Shown: positions 1-6,402, counted from the stretch's first letter. The stretch is DNA of 34,780 nt from a virus (IMGVR_UViG_3300020162_001145:1-34780); one strand, 5' to 3'. The notes: generated by a model not told the origin, from the sequence alone. A program made the numbers and translations.

Positions 1-99
1 CTCTCGGCGGCTGGCCTTGGCGGTGTAGAAGAAGCGGGACGGCTCTCCGAGCATCGACGCCGCCGCCTCGTCCAGCGCGACGTTGGCGGGCCAGCGGCC
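1..99. repeat. Left copy of 99-bp terminal direct repeat
   Basis: Bases 1-99 are identical to 34682-34780 at the other end of the window. The repeat lies inside the amino-methyltransferase gene, whose reading frame continues correctly across the join. The unique circular length is therefore 34681 bp. A length of 99 is what an assembler using a 99-base k-mer leaves on a circular contig, so an assembly overlap is the simplest reading; a real short terminal repeat cannot be excluded. Confidence 0.97.
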
Positions 100-852
100 A
101 GCGTCTGCATGCACGACGGAGTGCCCTGTGCGCGCCCATGATGCGCTTCGATCCTCTTTGCCGTCAGCCGTCAATGGGTAGGCCGCTTGTCCGCTGCGCT
201 TGGTCGCCCCATGCGTTCCGATCCGGCACGCATCCACGTTGATCGCCCCCGTTCCATGCGCGAGCACGTTCGCGGCGACGGTGCCGATGAGGGGCTTCCT
301 CGCGAGGATGACAGGCTCCCACGCTGGCTTGAGAGCGGTGCCCCAGCCTTGCCATTGACGAGCGGCGTCGGTCGCGGGGGCGGTGAGCGGAGACATCTTT
401 ACTGCTCCGACGGAGGTTCCACCAGATGCAGCCACGGAAGCGCGTCCGGTATCTCCTCCGATTGCGGCCGTTCCTGTCAGTCGCTGATATCCCACCACAT
501 CGCGTTCTGCTCCCGCTGCCTTGTCGAGCGCCTTGCTCACGTCGAGCGACTTCGGGAATCCCGAACCGTAAAGCCACGATAGACAGTCGCGCACCTCCCA
601 GCCTGCGTCCTCGACGGCGCACGCGAGCCTGTGGAAGGTGCGAGTGCCACCGAAGGCGACGAGGTGCGCTCCGGGCTTCGCGACGCGTAGAGCCTCGCGC
701 CAAAACTCGACACCGGGCACGCCGTGATCCCATTCGCGACCCATGAACGACAGCCCGTAAGGAGGGTCCGTCACGATGGCGTCAACGCTATCGGCCTCCA
801 TCGTGCGCATCGCGTCTCGACAGTCCGCATGATGCAGCGTCCAGCGCGTCAT
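1..852 (-). CDS. DNA amino-methyltransferase (N6-adenine or N4-cytosine), N-terminal part; gene runs off window start
   Basis: This is the first 284 codons of a gene that continues at 34681-34445 when the circle is closed, giving 362 residues in all. It should transfer a methyl group from S-adenosylmethionine to an exocyclic amino group in DNA. Catalytic motif IV, DPPY, is at about residues 29-32. The SAM-binding motif (DPFNGSGSTG, about 316-325) comes late, so the order is catalytic then SAM-binding, as in beta-class enzymes. The middle (about 120-260) is low in known motifs and probably holds target recognition. The ATG at 852 overlaps the stop of the upstream small-terminase candidate as ATGA, which suggests coupled translation. 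No restriction enzyme lies nearby, so it looks like an orphan phage enzyme. Base specificity (A or C) cannot be decided by eye. Confidence 0.9.
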   Translation of the reverse strand, partial: MTRWTLHHADCRDAMRTMEADSVDAIVTDPPYGLSFMGREWDHGVPGVEFWREALRVAKPGAHLVAFGGTRTFHRLACAVEDAGWEVRDCLSWLYGSGFPKSLDVSKALDKAAGAERDVVGYQRLTGTAAIGGDTGRASVAASGGTSVGAVKMSPLTAPATDAARQWQGWGTALKPAWEPVILARKPLIGTVAANVLAHGTGAINVDACRIGTHGATKRSGQAAYPLTADGKEDRSASWARTGHSVVHADAGRWPANVALDEAAASMLGEPSRFFYTAKASRRE

Positions 853-1340
853 TCGTTGCCCCCTAGCAGCGTCTTCGCCGCTGCGGACAACTCCTCGTGA
901 CTCATCCGGTCAACCGCATCGACGGCAGCAAGCTGGACCGGACCACCTCCAGGCCCGCTCACTTCCTTGCGCTCCTTCGGTGGCGCCCATTCGTCTGGCG
1001 CTCGACGCTCAAGCCACCATGCGGACGCCTTCCAGTCGTCGGCAACCGCGACCTTGGCGACGTGGCGAGCTTCGGCCGATGCCCTGGCATCATCGACCCA
1101 ATCGCGCAACTCGAGGTCAACGGCCATCTTCTCCCGGAGGCTCGTCTCAGGGATGCGCAGCGCAGCGCAGGAGGCACGGAGTGGGATGCCTTGCTCCAAC
1201 AGGGCTATCAGAGCGGCGATTCGCTCTTCGGACTGCCACGCTCCGCGCGCGCGAGACAACGTTGGGCGGGATGAATTTCCATCATCTCCAGCACGCTCTA
1301 CCGCAGCAGCCTCATCCGGCGCCGTCTTCCTCTTTCGCAT
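849..1340 (-). CDS. Candidate terminase small subunit
   Basis: A 163-residue protein likely to recognise phage DNA for packaging and recruit the large terminase. The N-terminus is basic (KRK) and low in complexity. Residues about 36-75 could form a helix-turn-helix (ALLEQGIPLRASCAALRIPE, then TSLREK). The C-terminal half has the spacing WWLERRAPDEW, then a charged stretch and GPGGGPV, which I know from many phage small terminases and homeodomain-like packaging proteins. The large terminase lies two genes downstream in the same operon, which supports the call. The start at 1340 has AGGAG about six bases upstream. It overlaps the methyltransferase start by ATGA. The alternative is a generic DNA-binding protein of the late operon. 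Confidence 0.65.
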   Translation of the reverse strand: MRKRKTAPDEAAAVERAGDDGNSSRPTLSRARGAWQSEERIAALIALLEQGIPLRASCAALRIPETSLREKMAVDLELRDWVDDARASAEARHVAKVAVADDWKASAWWLERRAPDEWAPPKERKEVSGPGGGPVQLAAVDAVDRMSHEELSAAAKTLLGGNE

Positions 1341-1397
1341 CTCGTCTCCTGAGCATGCAGGGAATACACACCCCTGCGTCTAGTGCTCGATTGCATT

Positions 1398-1417
1398 CCG
1401 ACGCTCCGCAGCGTCGG
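1398..1417 (-). terminator. 8-bp perfect hairpin after the first late gene (attenuator or weak terminator)
   Basis: CCGACGCT (1398-1405) and AGCGTCGG (1410-1417) are exact reverse complements around a four-base loop. The hairpin lies 12 bases past the stop of the 119-residue gene and before the terminase gene, in an 89-bp gap that is otherwise rare in this compact genome. No U-run follows on the minus strand, so it is not a classical intrinsic terminator. It could be an attenuator, a processing site or an mRNA end-stabiliser. Confidence 0.35.
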
Positions 1418-1429
1418 CACCGTTCGCGC

Positions 1430-1789
1430 TCATGTTGGCACCGAATAGCACAGCAGAGCAACCCAGAATCGCTCTGGATTGGCTGCCAGTCCGGCAGGAC
1501 TCCAGCCGCTGCTGCGGGCCTCTGGCGAGTTCGCCCACCTCGTCGCAAGCGTGGCGCAGATGGAATCCGCTCTACCGCCCCCCAAGCCCCGGCAGGCCAT
1601 CCCTTCGCACCATGCTCCGAGCCGTCCCCAGCCATGCCAGTCGCCATCCTCTAGCAGCCCGTGGGGCGCTCCCTCAGCCTCGTCAACCGCTACCCGACAC
1701 CACTCCCTAACCAGCTCTGGCATGGAGGGTGCTACGCGTGCGCGCGCCTGCGCGCGCTTTCTTATTCTCTTCTCTTCTATAAGACTCAT
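1430..1789 (-). CDS. Hypothetical protein, first gene of the late unit
   Basis: A 119-residue protein that I do not recognise. It opens with a basic patch (EEKRIRKRAQARAR) and is rich in Trp, Cys and Gly in the middle. Reasons to believe it: it is in line with the late unit, its ATG at 1789 has GAGG nine bases upstream, and it fills the gap between the AT-rich control region and the small terminase. Longer plus-strand frames overlap it but have no start signal and oppose the transcription direction. As the first product of the late unit, next to the terminase, it might act in packaging or late control, but nothing in the sequence proves this. The codons for the basic patch form part of a GCGCGC tract at 1738-1757. 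Confidence 0.6.
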   Translation of the reverse strand: MSLIEEKRIRKRAQARARVAPSMPELVREWCRVAVDEAEGAPHGLLEDGDWHGWGRLGAWCEGMACRGLGGGRADSICATLATRWANSPEARSSGWSPAGLAANPERFWVALLCYSVPT

Positions 1790-2165
1790 CTAATCTAGCC
1801 TCTATCAGTCTTTCTAGTTTGGTTGTTAGGTATACGCTTAATCCTCGCTTATGGAGGTTCTCTCTCCTAGTAGGGTTTCATCATCGGAGAGGCTTTCTAG
1901 TAGGAGCGAGATTTATGAGAACAACTAAACACACAAACTAAAAACCTCTTAGAGGCTAGCTTAGAAGCTCTCATAGTAGCTTCTACGGAGAAGCGCGGGC
2001 GCGCGCGCGAGGGTCGTCTTGGTCGCTGGCCGGTTGGCCCGTCCGGCAGCGTGGCCGGTTGCAGCGCCTGGGATGCCGCTAGAAGCTCTCCAAACCGTCA
2101 GGACGGCCGCAGGTAGCGTCCGGGCCTGCTGCGGGCTTCCTGGTGGCTTCTAGGGGCTGCTCCAG
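1790..2165 (-). promoter_or_regulatory. AT-rich, repeat-filled intergenic region: probable late promoter, possible origin or packaging site
   Basis: This is the only gap of more than 300 bp. Bases about 1760-1990 are much richer in A+T than the rest and are bounded by GCGCGC tracts (about 1738-1757 and 1992-2009). Repeats seen: TAGAAGCTCTC at 1962-1972 and 2080-2090; CTTTCTAGT at 1810-1818 and 1893-1901; CTAGTAGG at 1867-1874 and 1897-1904, 30 bp apart; TGGCCGGTTG at 2027-2036 and 2052-2061; CTAGCCTCT at 1795-1803 inverted as AGAGGCTAG at 1951-1959. All late genes start to its left, so a leftward promoter is expected here. Only weak -10-like hexamers (CATAAA, TATACC on the minus strand) are visible, without good -35 partners. 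No open reading frame of interest is present. Confidence 0.6.
1963..1984. other. 7-bp inverted repeat (AGAAGCT / AGCTTCT)
   Basis: AGAAGCT (1963-1969) pairs perfectly with AGCTTCT (1978-1984) around an eight-base spacer. The half-site AGAAGC or its complement recurs at 2081-2086 and 2146-2151. This looks like a protein-binding site or iteron-like motif at the edge of the AT-rich island rather than a terminator, because no T-run follows on either strand. Confidence 0.45.
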
Positions 2166-3155
2166 TTATCCAGCCGGATGGGATAGCTGGACCGTCTGGA
2201 TACGCTCGCCAAGCCAGCGCATAACGGGGACGGCCATGGAGTTTCCGAGTGCTCGAAACCTTGCAGCGTCTAGCCTCGACTCCGGTTCCCATTGGATTTT
2301 CGTATAGTCATCGGGGAACCCAAAGCACCGCTCGACCTCGCGAGGGGTGAGCCTGCGGATTCTCGATGGTCCTGCATCGCATGAGCAGTCCGCATCGAGG
2401 TCGCATTCCACCGCGTGGGAGGTCTGCTCGAGGACGCGAATCCCTCTTTCTGTGGACTCTCCAAGCGACACAGACGTCAGCCCCGAGGCGACGTCTGTCG
2501 GTACGGTTTGCAGCCTGGAACCCTGTCCGCTTAGAGGGGTCACGGAGTAGCAGCGGCTGCTAGAGCGTACATCCATTCCTCCGGAGCTTTGTCCGTCCTC
2601 GCAAGCAATCCAGCGCACGCTCGAGGGCTCAAATAGTACCTCTGCGGCACGGGCTCCGCTTCCAAGATGTCCGACAAGGAACACGCGACGACGTCGCTGG
2701 GGAACTCCGAAGTGCTGAGCGTCCAGCACTCGCCACGCGAGGCTGTACCCGCATTCGACCAGCGCCCCGACGATGGAACCAAAGTCCCGTCCGTCGCCTG
2801 CTGACAGAACACCGGGGACGTTTTCCCAGATGACCCATCGAGGCCTGAGCCTGCGAGCCATTCGCGCATAGACCAGCGCGAGGTTTCCGCGCTCGTCCTC
2901 GATTCCTCCGCGAAGTCCGGCGATTGAGAAGCTCTGGCATGGTGTCCCTCCCACGAGAACGTCAATTGACCCTGGTTCGATGTTCCACGCTTCATGCTTC
3001 TCGAGGTCTCCAAGGTTTGGAACTTGCGGGAATCGCGCTGCCAGCACGGCAGATGCGAAGGGGTCAATCTCCGAGAACGCCACCGGCTCCCATCCAAGCG
3101 GCTCCCACGCCACGGAAGCCGCCTCGATGCCGCTGCATACCGATAGGTATCTCAT
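2166..3155 (-). CDS. dcm-like: DNA cytosine-5 methyltransferase
   Basis: A 329-residue enzyme that methylates carbon 5 of cytosine in DNA. Family motifs appear in the usual order: SAM-binding start (SVCSGIEAASVAW, 5-17), the catalytic PCQ with Cys73, ENV at 111-113, QRRRR at 153-157, a variable target-recognition stretch of about 165-260, then RRLTPREVERCFGFP and GNS at 304-306. The length is normal for a single-domain member. I start it at the ATG at 3155, not at the longer open frame, because motif I begins right after it. GGGAGG lies six bases upstream, and the ATG overlaps the helicase stop as TGATG. It is last in the early leftward operon. No cognate nuclease is visible, so it probably protects phage DNA from host restriction or marks it. 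Confidence 0.93.
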   Translation of the reverse strand: MRYLSVCSGIEAASVAWEPLGWEPVAFSEIDPFASAVLAARFPQVPNLGDLEKHEAWNIEPGSIDVLVGGTPCQSFSIAGLRGGIEDERGNLALVYARMARRLRPRWVIWENVPGVLSAGDGRDFGSIVGALVECGYSLAWRVLDAQHFGVPQRRRRVFLVGHLGSGARAAEVLFEPSSVRWIACEDGQSSGGMDVRSSSRCYSVTPLSGQGSRLQTVPTDVASGLTSVSLGESTERGIRVLEQTSHAVECDLDADCSCDAGPSRIRRLTPREVERCFGFPDDYTKIQWEPESRLDAARFRALGNSMAVPVMRWLGERIQTVQLSHPAG

Positions 3156-4453
3156 CACCAGCCTCCCTTGGCCTTCTTCGGCGCTGGGCCACCCTGTTCT
3201 TGGAGCAGCCCGTATGCGTCTCGGCGCATCCAGAATCTGCGGCCTGCGCTGGCGCGCTTGACCTTGGCGACCTTGCCGAAAACGCAGCCGAATCGCGGGT
3301 CCGATTCCTCGTCGGTCTCTCGCCAAAGCAGCACGATTGCTTGCGCGCTGTTCTCGATGTCGCCGCTTTCCTTGAGGTCGCCGTCCCCTGGTTCCTGATA
3401 CTTCCCTCCCTCGCCAGCCCTTCGGAGTTGGCTAGCCAACACGAGGACTGCGCCGAGTTGTGCCGCAGCAGCCATGAGCGTGGCCAAGCTATCGTTGACC
3501 TTTTCTCGCGTCGATGAGCCGACGTCCCGGTGCCGAATGGCCTGGAGGTAATCGATGAGGAGAACCTTGCAGCCACGGACTCGGACCATGTAGGCCATCC
3601 TCGACACCACGCCCTCGATACTGCGTGACCTGATTTTCGCGAATGAAATCGGCAGGTTAGCCTCTCGATCGATGCCTGCTGAGATTGGCTGGGAGTGTTC
3701 CGCGCGTAATCCAGTCGCCCACATCGCCGAGGCATCGACGCCGGAGATGGCTGCAAGTCCCTTAGAACCGAAATCCTCGGCGCCGTCCTCGATTGAGATG
3801 ATTCCGACCGGGGTGCCTGCCCTGGCCATGCCCATCGCCCAAGTCCAAAGAAGCGTGGATTTCCCCACGTTTGTCGCTGCGCCGAGCACTACTAGGTCGC
3901 CCGGACCAGCGCGGAAACAATCGTCTAGGCTGGGCGTGCCAAGTCGAACGAACCGCTTGGTTTTCGAGGCTTCGGAGAGTGCTGACACGGACTCGGTCAA
4001 TAGCTCCCGGAAGGTCAAGACGGGGTCCTCGGAAACGTCCTCGGAGAACGCGACCGCGGCCAATGCGCTCCGGGCCTCCAGCAGCGCGCCACGCTCTGCT
4101 AGCGCAGCGGCATGGAGGCTAGCGTCCCGGAGCGTCCTGCCCTGGGAAAGCTCTCGGAGCCGCTTGCTGCAGGCATGGGGGTCAAGCTCAAGGGTCGATT
4201 CGAGTTGTAGAAGCCGGTCCTCCCCGACCTGGGTTAGCCTGCCCTGTCTGTCCAGTTCCAGCCGAAGCGAGGACGGGGTCACTTCCTCGCGCCGAGCACG
4301 GATGGCCACTAGCGCCGACCAGAGCGCTTGATGCGCTGGGGAAGTGAGGTCCGAGTGCGAGACTGGAGCCTGCTCCAGCGCTTCGGCGCGATGCAGCACC
4401 GAGGCGAGGTAGCGCAATTCCAGCGCAGGGTCCGCGCAGGTCAGAGACGCCAC
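3155..4453 (-). CDS. dnaB-like: DnaB-family replicative DNA helicase
   Basis: A 432-residue ring helicase expected to unwind DNA at the phage replication fork using ATP. Residues about 8-95 resemble the DnaB N-terminal domain. The RecA-like core follows: Walker A GAATNVGKS (191-199), Walker B VLLIDYLQ (297-304), the sensor-like LASQLRR (339-345), and ESGDIENSA (362-370), which matches the conserved ESG-IE segment near the DnaB C-terminus. The start is GTG at 4453, with GGAGG just upstream and a 13-bp overlap with the previous gene. No primase, helicase loader or DNA polymerase is seen nearby, so host DnaG and polymerase III are the likely partners. RadA-like or KaiC-like ATPases share the core, but the N-terminal domain and the ESG segment favour DnaB. 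Confidence 0.93.
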   Translation of the reverse strand: MASLTCADPALELRYLASVLHRAEALEQAPVSHSDLTSPAHQALWSALVAIRARREEVTPSSLRLELDRQGRLTQVGEDRLLQLESTLELDPHACSKRLRELSQGRTLRDASLHAAALAERGALLEARSALAAVAFSEDVSEDPVLTFRELLTESVSALSEASKTKRFVRLGTPSLDDCFRAGPGDLVVLGAATNVGKSTLLWTWAMGMARAGTPVGIISIEDGAEDFGSKGLAAISGVDASAMWATGLRAEHSQPISAGIDREANLPISFAKIRSRSIEGVVSRMAYMVRVRGCKVLLIDYLQAIRHRDVGSSTREKVNDSLATLMAAAAQLGAVLVLASQLRRAGEGGKYQEPGDGDLKESGDIENSAQAIVLLWRETDEESDPRFGCVFGKVAKVKRASAGRRFWMRRDAYGLLQEQGGPAPKKAKGGW

Positions 4454-4653
4454 AGCGCCTCCGCATACTCCGATACGGTCATCTCGCCACGGAGAAGCCG
4501 CTGCATGGCCTCCGCAGCCGCTGCTGTCTGCTCTGGAGACAGGCTAGGACGTGGACCTAGCTCGACGCATGGAAGCCTGCGCTGCCGCTCTGCCGCTCGA
4601 GCTGCCTTGCCGCTATTGGCTAGATGCACCCACCTTGCCCATCCGCCACTCAT
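4441..4653 (-). CDS. Hypothetical 70-residue protein
   Basis: Not recognised. It is a small protein with a Trp-rich start (GGWARWVHLANSG), a basic middle and a C-terminal stretch (SLSPEQTAAAAEAMQRLLRG) likely to be helical. It sits directly before the helicase and overlaps it by 13 bp. Its ATG overlaps the stop of the 35-residue gene as ATGA. Position alone would suit a helicase accessory role, but the sequence offers no proof of that. Confidence 0.6.
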   Translation of the reverse strand: MSGGWARWVHLANSGKAARAAERQRRLPCVELGPRPSLSPEQTAAAAEAMQRLLRGEMTVSEYAEALWRL

Positions 4654-4757
4654 ACGCCAAGCCTCTCTGCGCCCATCAAGCGCATCTCCATTCGAGCCAA
4701 TAGAACCGCCGCACGTCGAGCGGCACGGCCTGCGATGCGAACCAGCGCAAGCCTCAT
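4650..4757 (-). CDS. Hypothetical 35-residue basic mini-protein
   Basis: A very short, Arg/Ala/Leu-rich frame (starts MRLALVRIAGRAARRAAV). It is supported mainly by position: its ATG overlaps the regulator stop as ATGA, and its own stop overlaps the next start as ATGA, so translation can pass through without a gap. It could be a short amphipathic helix. It may equally be a translated spacer that keeps ribosomes moving to the next gene. Confidence 0.4.
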   Translation of the reverse strand: MRLALVRIAGRAARRAAVLLARMEMRLMGAERLGV

Positions 4758-4972
4758 CGGCGTTCTCCAGGGGTCAACCGAAGCAGGTCCGCAACGGACA
4801 GCCCGGTGGCCCTCGAGATGGCCCTGGCGACTCGCATCCCAGGGATTTCGCTGGGGGTTGCCGCTGCGTATGCCGCCAGCGTGGGGCGCGAGATGCCTGC
4901 CGCTCTGATTACGCGCTCCGAAGCGCCTCGCCCTTCCTGCTCCAGCCAACGCTCCAGCCTGCTCTTCGCCAT
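4754..4972 (-). CDS. XRE/Cro-CI-type helix-turn-helix regulator
   Basis: A 72-residue DNA-binding protein, probably an early transcription regulator. Residues about 14-60 fit a Cro/CI helix-turn-helix: SERVIRAAGISRPTLAAYAA forms the core, followed by ARAISRATGLSVADLLRL, the usual last helices of the XRE fold. It has no C-terminal oligomerisation or protease domain, so it is Cro-like in size. The ATG at 4972 has GGGAGG seven bases upstream; the longer open frame into the control region lacks such a signal. It is the first gene of the leftward early unit and faces a palindrome at 5045-5060, its most likely operator. No integrase is present, so it need not be a lysogeny repressor. Confidence 0.8.
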   Translation of the reverse strand: MAKSRLERWLEQEGRGASERVIRAAGISRPTLAAYAAATPSEIPGMRVARAISRATGLSVADLLRLTPGERR

Positions 4973-5044
4973 GCTCCATCCTCCCGCGCACAGATGCGCT
5001 TGGAGCCAATACCAGCGCGGGGCTTGCAAGGCAAGAAACCTAAG

Positions 5045-5060
5045 CGAAAAACTTTTTTCG
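5045..5060. promoter_or_regulatory. Candidate operator: CGAAAAA-N2-TTTTTCG palindrome
   Basis: CGAAAAA (5045-5051) and TTTTTCG (5054-5060) form a perfect dyad around two bases. A third half-site, GCGAAAAA, is repeated in direct orientation at 5044-5051 and 5069-5076. The site lies between the divergent early units, 70-90 bp in front of the HTH gene. It is therefore a natural binding site for that regulator, though the A/T tracts could also act as bent DNA or an UP element. Confidence 0.55.
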
Positions 5061-5080
5061 ACTCCAATGCGAAAAAGAAC

Positions 5081-5109
5081 TTGAGGATTCACGGAGCGTC
5101 GTTCATAAC
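5081..5109 (+). promoter_or_regulatory. Candidate rightward early promoter
   Basis: TTGAGG (5081-5086) and CATAAC (5104-5109) are separated by 17 bases and each match four of six positions of the housekeeping -35 and -10 consensus. The A-rich GCGAAAAA lies just upstream. It would start transcription about 40 bases before the first rightward gene at 5159. I could not place an equally good leftward promoter in 4973-5075. Confidence 0.5.
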
Positions 5110-5158
5110 CCCTGAGTGGTCGCCGATGACGGTGGCCGAGAGAAAAGGACGAAAGAAA

Positions 5159-5428
5159 ATGACCTACACGATTCGAGACGCTGGGAGCCACTCCGTGACC
5201 TTCTCCAATCTGAGCATGTTCCGACCGTACACCTCGCGCGGTTGGCTGCTGGATTCGGTTGCTCCGCTGCTCCGCATCGACATCGCGGAAGCGGTCTGGG
5301 TGAAGGGTTACGAGTGGGAGGACGGCGACTTCAACCCCTGCACCGACTGGTACCTGTACGCTTGCCAGAGCGATGCGGACAACGACAGCGACGGGTCCGC
5401 GGCCCTGCTTGTGGCGGTGGCATCGTGA
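5159..5428 (+). CDS. Hypothetical early protein, 89 residues
   Basis: The first gene of the rightward early unit; not recognised. It is acidic and aromatic, with no membrane segment, and the C-terminal half has an Asp-rich patch (SDADNDSDGS). The open frame extends far upstream through the opposite-strand helicase operon. I start at the ATG at 5159, which has AAGGA nine bases upstream and lies just after the candidate promoter. It ends in VAS with the stop overlapping the next start as GTGA. First early genes often encode host-takeover proteins, but this is position only. Confidence 0.65.
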   Translation: MTYTIRDAGSHSVTFSNLSMFRPYTSRGWLLDSVAPLLRIDIAEAVWVKGYEWEDGDFNPCTDWYLYACQSDADNDSDGSAALLVAVAS

Positions 5429-5706
5429 ACGCCCAGACCTACTACGCCGCGGCCTCGCAATCGCTGGAGGCCGACGTTGCTGACTCCATGATGGCGCTCG
5501 ATTGCGCCGAGATTGACCGGCTGGAACTCTCCGACGTCGTCGCCTCCCAAGCGGCAGACGGAACGCTCGATTGCGAGTGGAGTGACCGGGACATCGCGAC
5601 GATGCTGCGCGATGTCGGTGCGTCCGACGACGACGCGGCCATCGCCAAGGTCAGACGCATCTACGTCCGGCGCATGTGCTGCGAGTTCCTGGAGGTGGCA
5701 TCGTGA
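5425..5706 (+). CDS. Hypothetical acidic early protein, 93 residues
   Basis: Not recognised. It is a strongly acidic protein (many Asp/Glu between residues 18 and 75), followed by a short basic stretch (KVRRIYVRRM), and ends EVAS. It starts at GTG 5425 inside the previous stop codon. The same GGTGGCATCGTGA string is found at its start and at its end, see findings. An acidic early protein could be a DNA mimic or a partner of a host protein, but there is no motif to support either. Confidence 0.65.
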   Translation: MNAQTYYAAASQSLEADVADSMMALDCAEIDRLELSDVVASQAADGTLDCEWSDRDIATMLRDVGASDDDAAIAKVRRIYVRRMCCEFLEVAS

Positions 5707-6041
5707 GCCGCTTTTCCATGCGAATCGTGCGCGGTTGCCGCGCTCTTGGCTACGGAGTGACCTCGGTCGCCACTCGTGATGGAGGCATCGCAGAACCGGT
5801 CAGGCAGCACGTCCGGCTCACTCCGCGCACGCTGCTGGCGCTCCGCGACGGCGAGGTCCGAGCAGTCGGAGGCAGCCCCAGCGGTGGCGCTGGCTGCCGA
5901 TACCGGGAAGCCGTCTACGTCGGAGCGGCCCGCGTCGTTTTCGGAGACGATGAGGATATGTCGTCGCTGCTCTGGGACCTCGCGTCGCTTCGGGATGGCG
6001 ACGTGGATAGCGTCACCGTGACGTGCGAGGTGGAATCGTGA
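5703..6041 (+). CDS. Hypothetical early protein, 112 residues
   Basis: Not recognised. It starts at GTG 5703 in a GTGA overlap, with GGAGG about eight bases upstream. The N-terminus is basic and the C-terminus acidic (FGDDEDMSSLLWDL). It ends EVES, close to the endings of the two genes before it. No cysteines are arranged as metal ligands and no membrane segment is seen. Confidence 0.62.
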   Translation: MSRFSMRIVRGCRALGYGVTSVATRDGGIAEPVRQHVRLTPRTLLALRDGEVRAVGGSPSGGAGCRYREAVYVGAARVVFGDDEDMSSLLWDLASLRDGDVDSVTVTCEVES

Positions 6042-6208
6042 GGCGCCGTCATACCCCGTGGGTGCCATCAGCGGTCCCGCCAGAGCGTCGGAATCGACGC
6101 GTCAAGCCTGCGCCCATGTTCCGCGCTGGCGACGTCTTGGAGGCTCTGGCGTGGCTCGCCACGGCTGCGCTGGCGCTTGTTTGTTCAATGCTGTGGATGC
6201 TGATGTGA
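6038..6208 (+). CDS. Small single-pass membrane protein, 56 residues
   Basis: Arg/Pro-rich N-terminal half (about residues 1-28), followed by one hydrophobic segment to the very end (WLATAALALVCSMLWMLM). By the positive-inside rule the N-terminus should face the cytoplasm. It starts at GTG 6038, overlapping the previous stop as GTGA, and ends in a TGATG overlap. Early single-pass phage proteins can act in superinfection exclusion or membrane takeover; no family is recognised. Confidence 0.6.
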   Translation: MRRRHTPWVPSAVPPERRNRRVKPAPMFRAGDVLEALAWLATAALALVCSMLWMLM

Positions 6209-6402
6209 TGGAGGCGATGATGGACTACGACGACGACAGCATGTGCCACGCCTGCGACGGTAGCGGAGGTGGCGACTACCCTTGCGCGTGTCTTAGCTGC
6301 CGAGGCAGCGGACGGGCGCGCCAGCGCAGCGGCTATGATTTCGGCGACTTCGAGGGACGCGATTACACAGACGAACCGTGCGACGCGGAGGTGTGTTGGT
6401 GA
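6208..6402 (+). CDS. DnaJ-type zinc-finger mini-protein
   Basis: A 64-residue acidic protein with two CxxCxGxG units (CHACDGSG and CLSCRGSG) about 15 residues apart, the arrangement of a DnaJ cysteine-rich zinc module. The remainder is acidic and aromatic, with no J domain. The ATG at 6208 gives a TGATG overlap; the ATG at 6220, five bases after GGAGG, is an alternative that removes four residues. A single four-Cys site suggests one zinc ion. It could hold a partner protein or nucleic acid; the true function is unknown. Confidence 0.7.
   Translation: MEAMMDYDDDSMCHACDGSGGGDYPCACLSCRGSGRARQRSGYDFGDFEGRDYTDEPCDAEVCW

Noticed and set aside
164-733. 189-residue minus-strand open frame
   Set aside because: It lies in another frame of the methyltransferase gene, is Arg-rich and low in complexity, and has no start signal. 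The real frame has DPPY and continues over the join.
980-1654. 224-residue plus-strand open frame
   Set aside because: It runs antisense across the small terminase and the 119-residue gene, has a skewed Arg/Ser/Pro composition and no ribosome-binding site.
1780-1990. Consensus sigma-70 promoter for the late unit
   Set aside because: Minus-strand CATAAA and TATACC have no acceptable -35 at 16-18 bp, so I report the region but no exact promoter.
3156-3326. N-terminal extension of the C5 methyltransferase
   Set aside because: The extra residues are an Arg-rich shadow of the helicase C-terminus. The family starts with the SAM-binding strand, right at ATG 3155.
4328-5428. 366-residue plus-strand open frame
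   Set aside because: Only its last 89 codons look like protein and have a start signal. The first part is antisense to the helicase operon and crosses the control region.
5116-5706. 196-residue plus-strand open frame
   Set aside because: Its first half is the shadow of the 89-residue gene. The real protein starts at GTG 5425.
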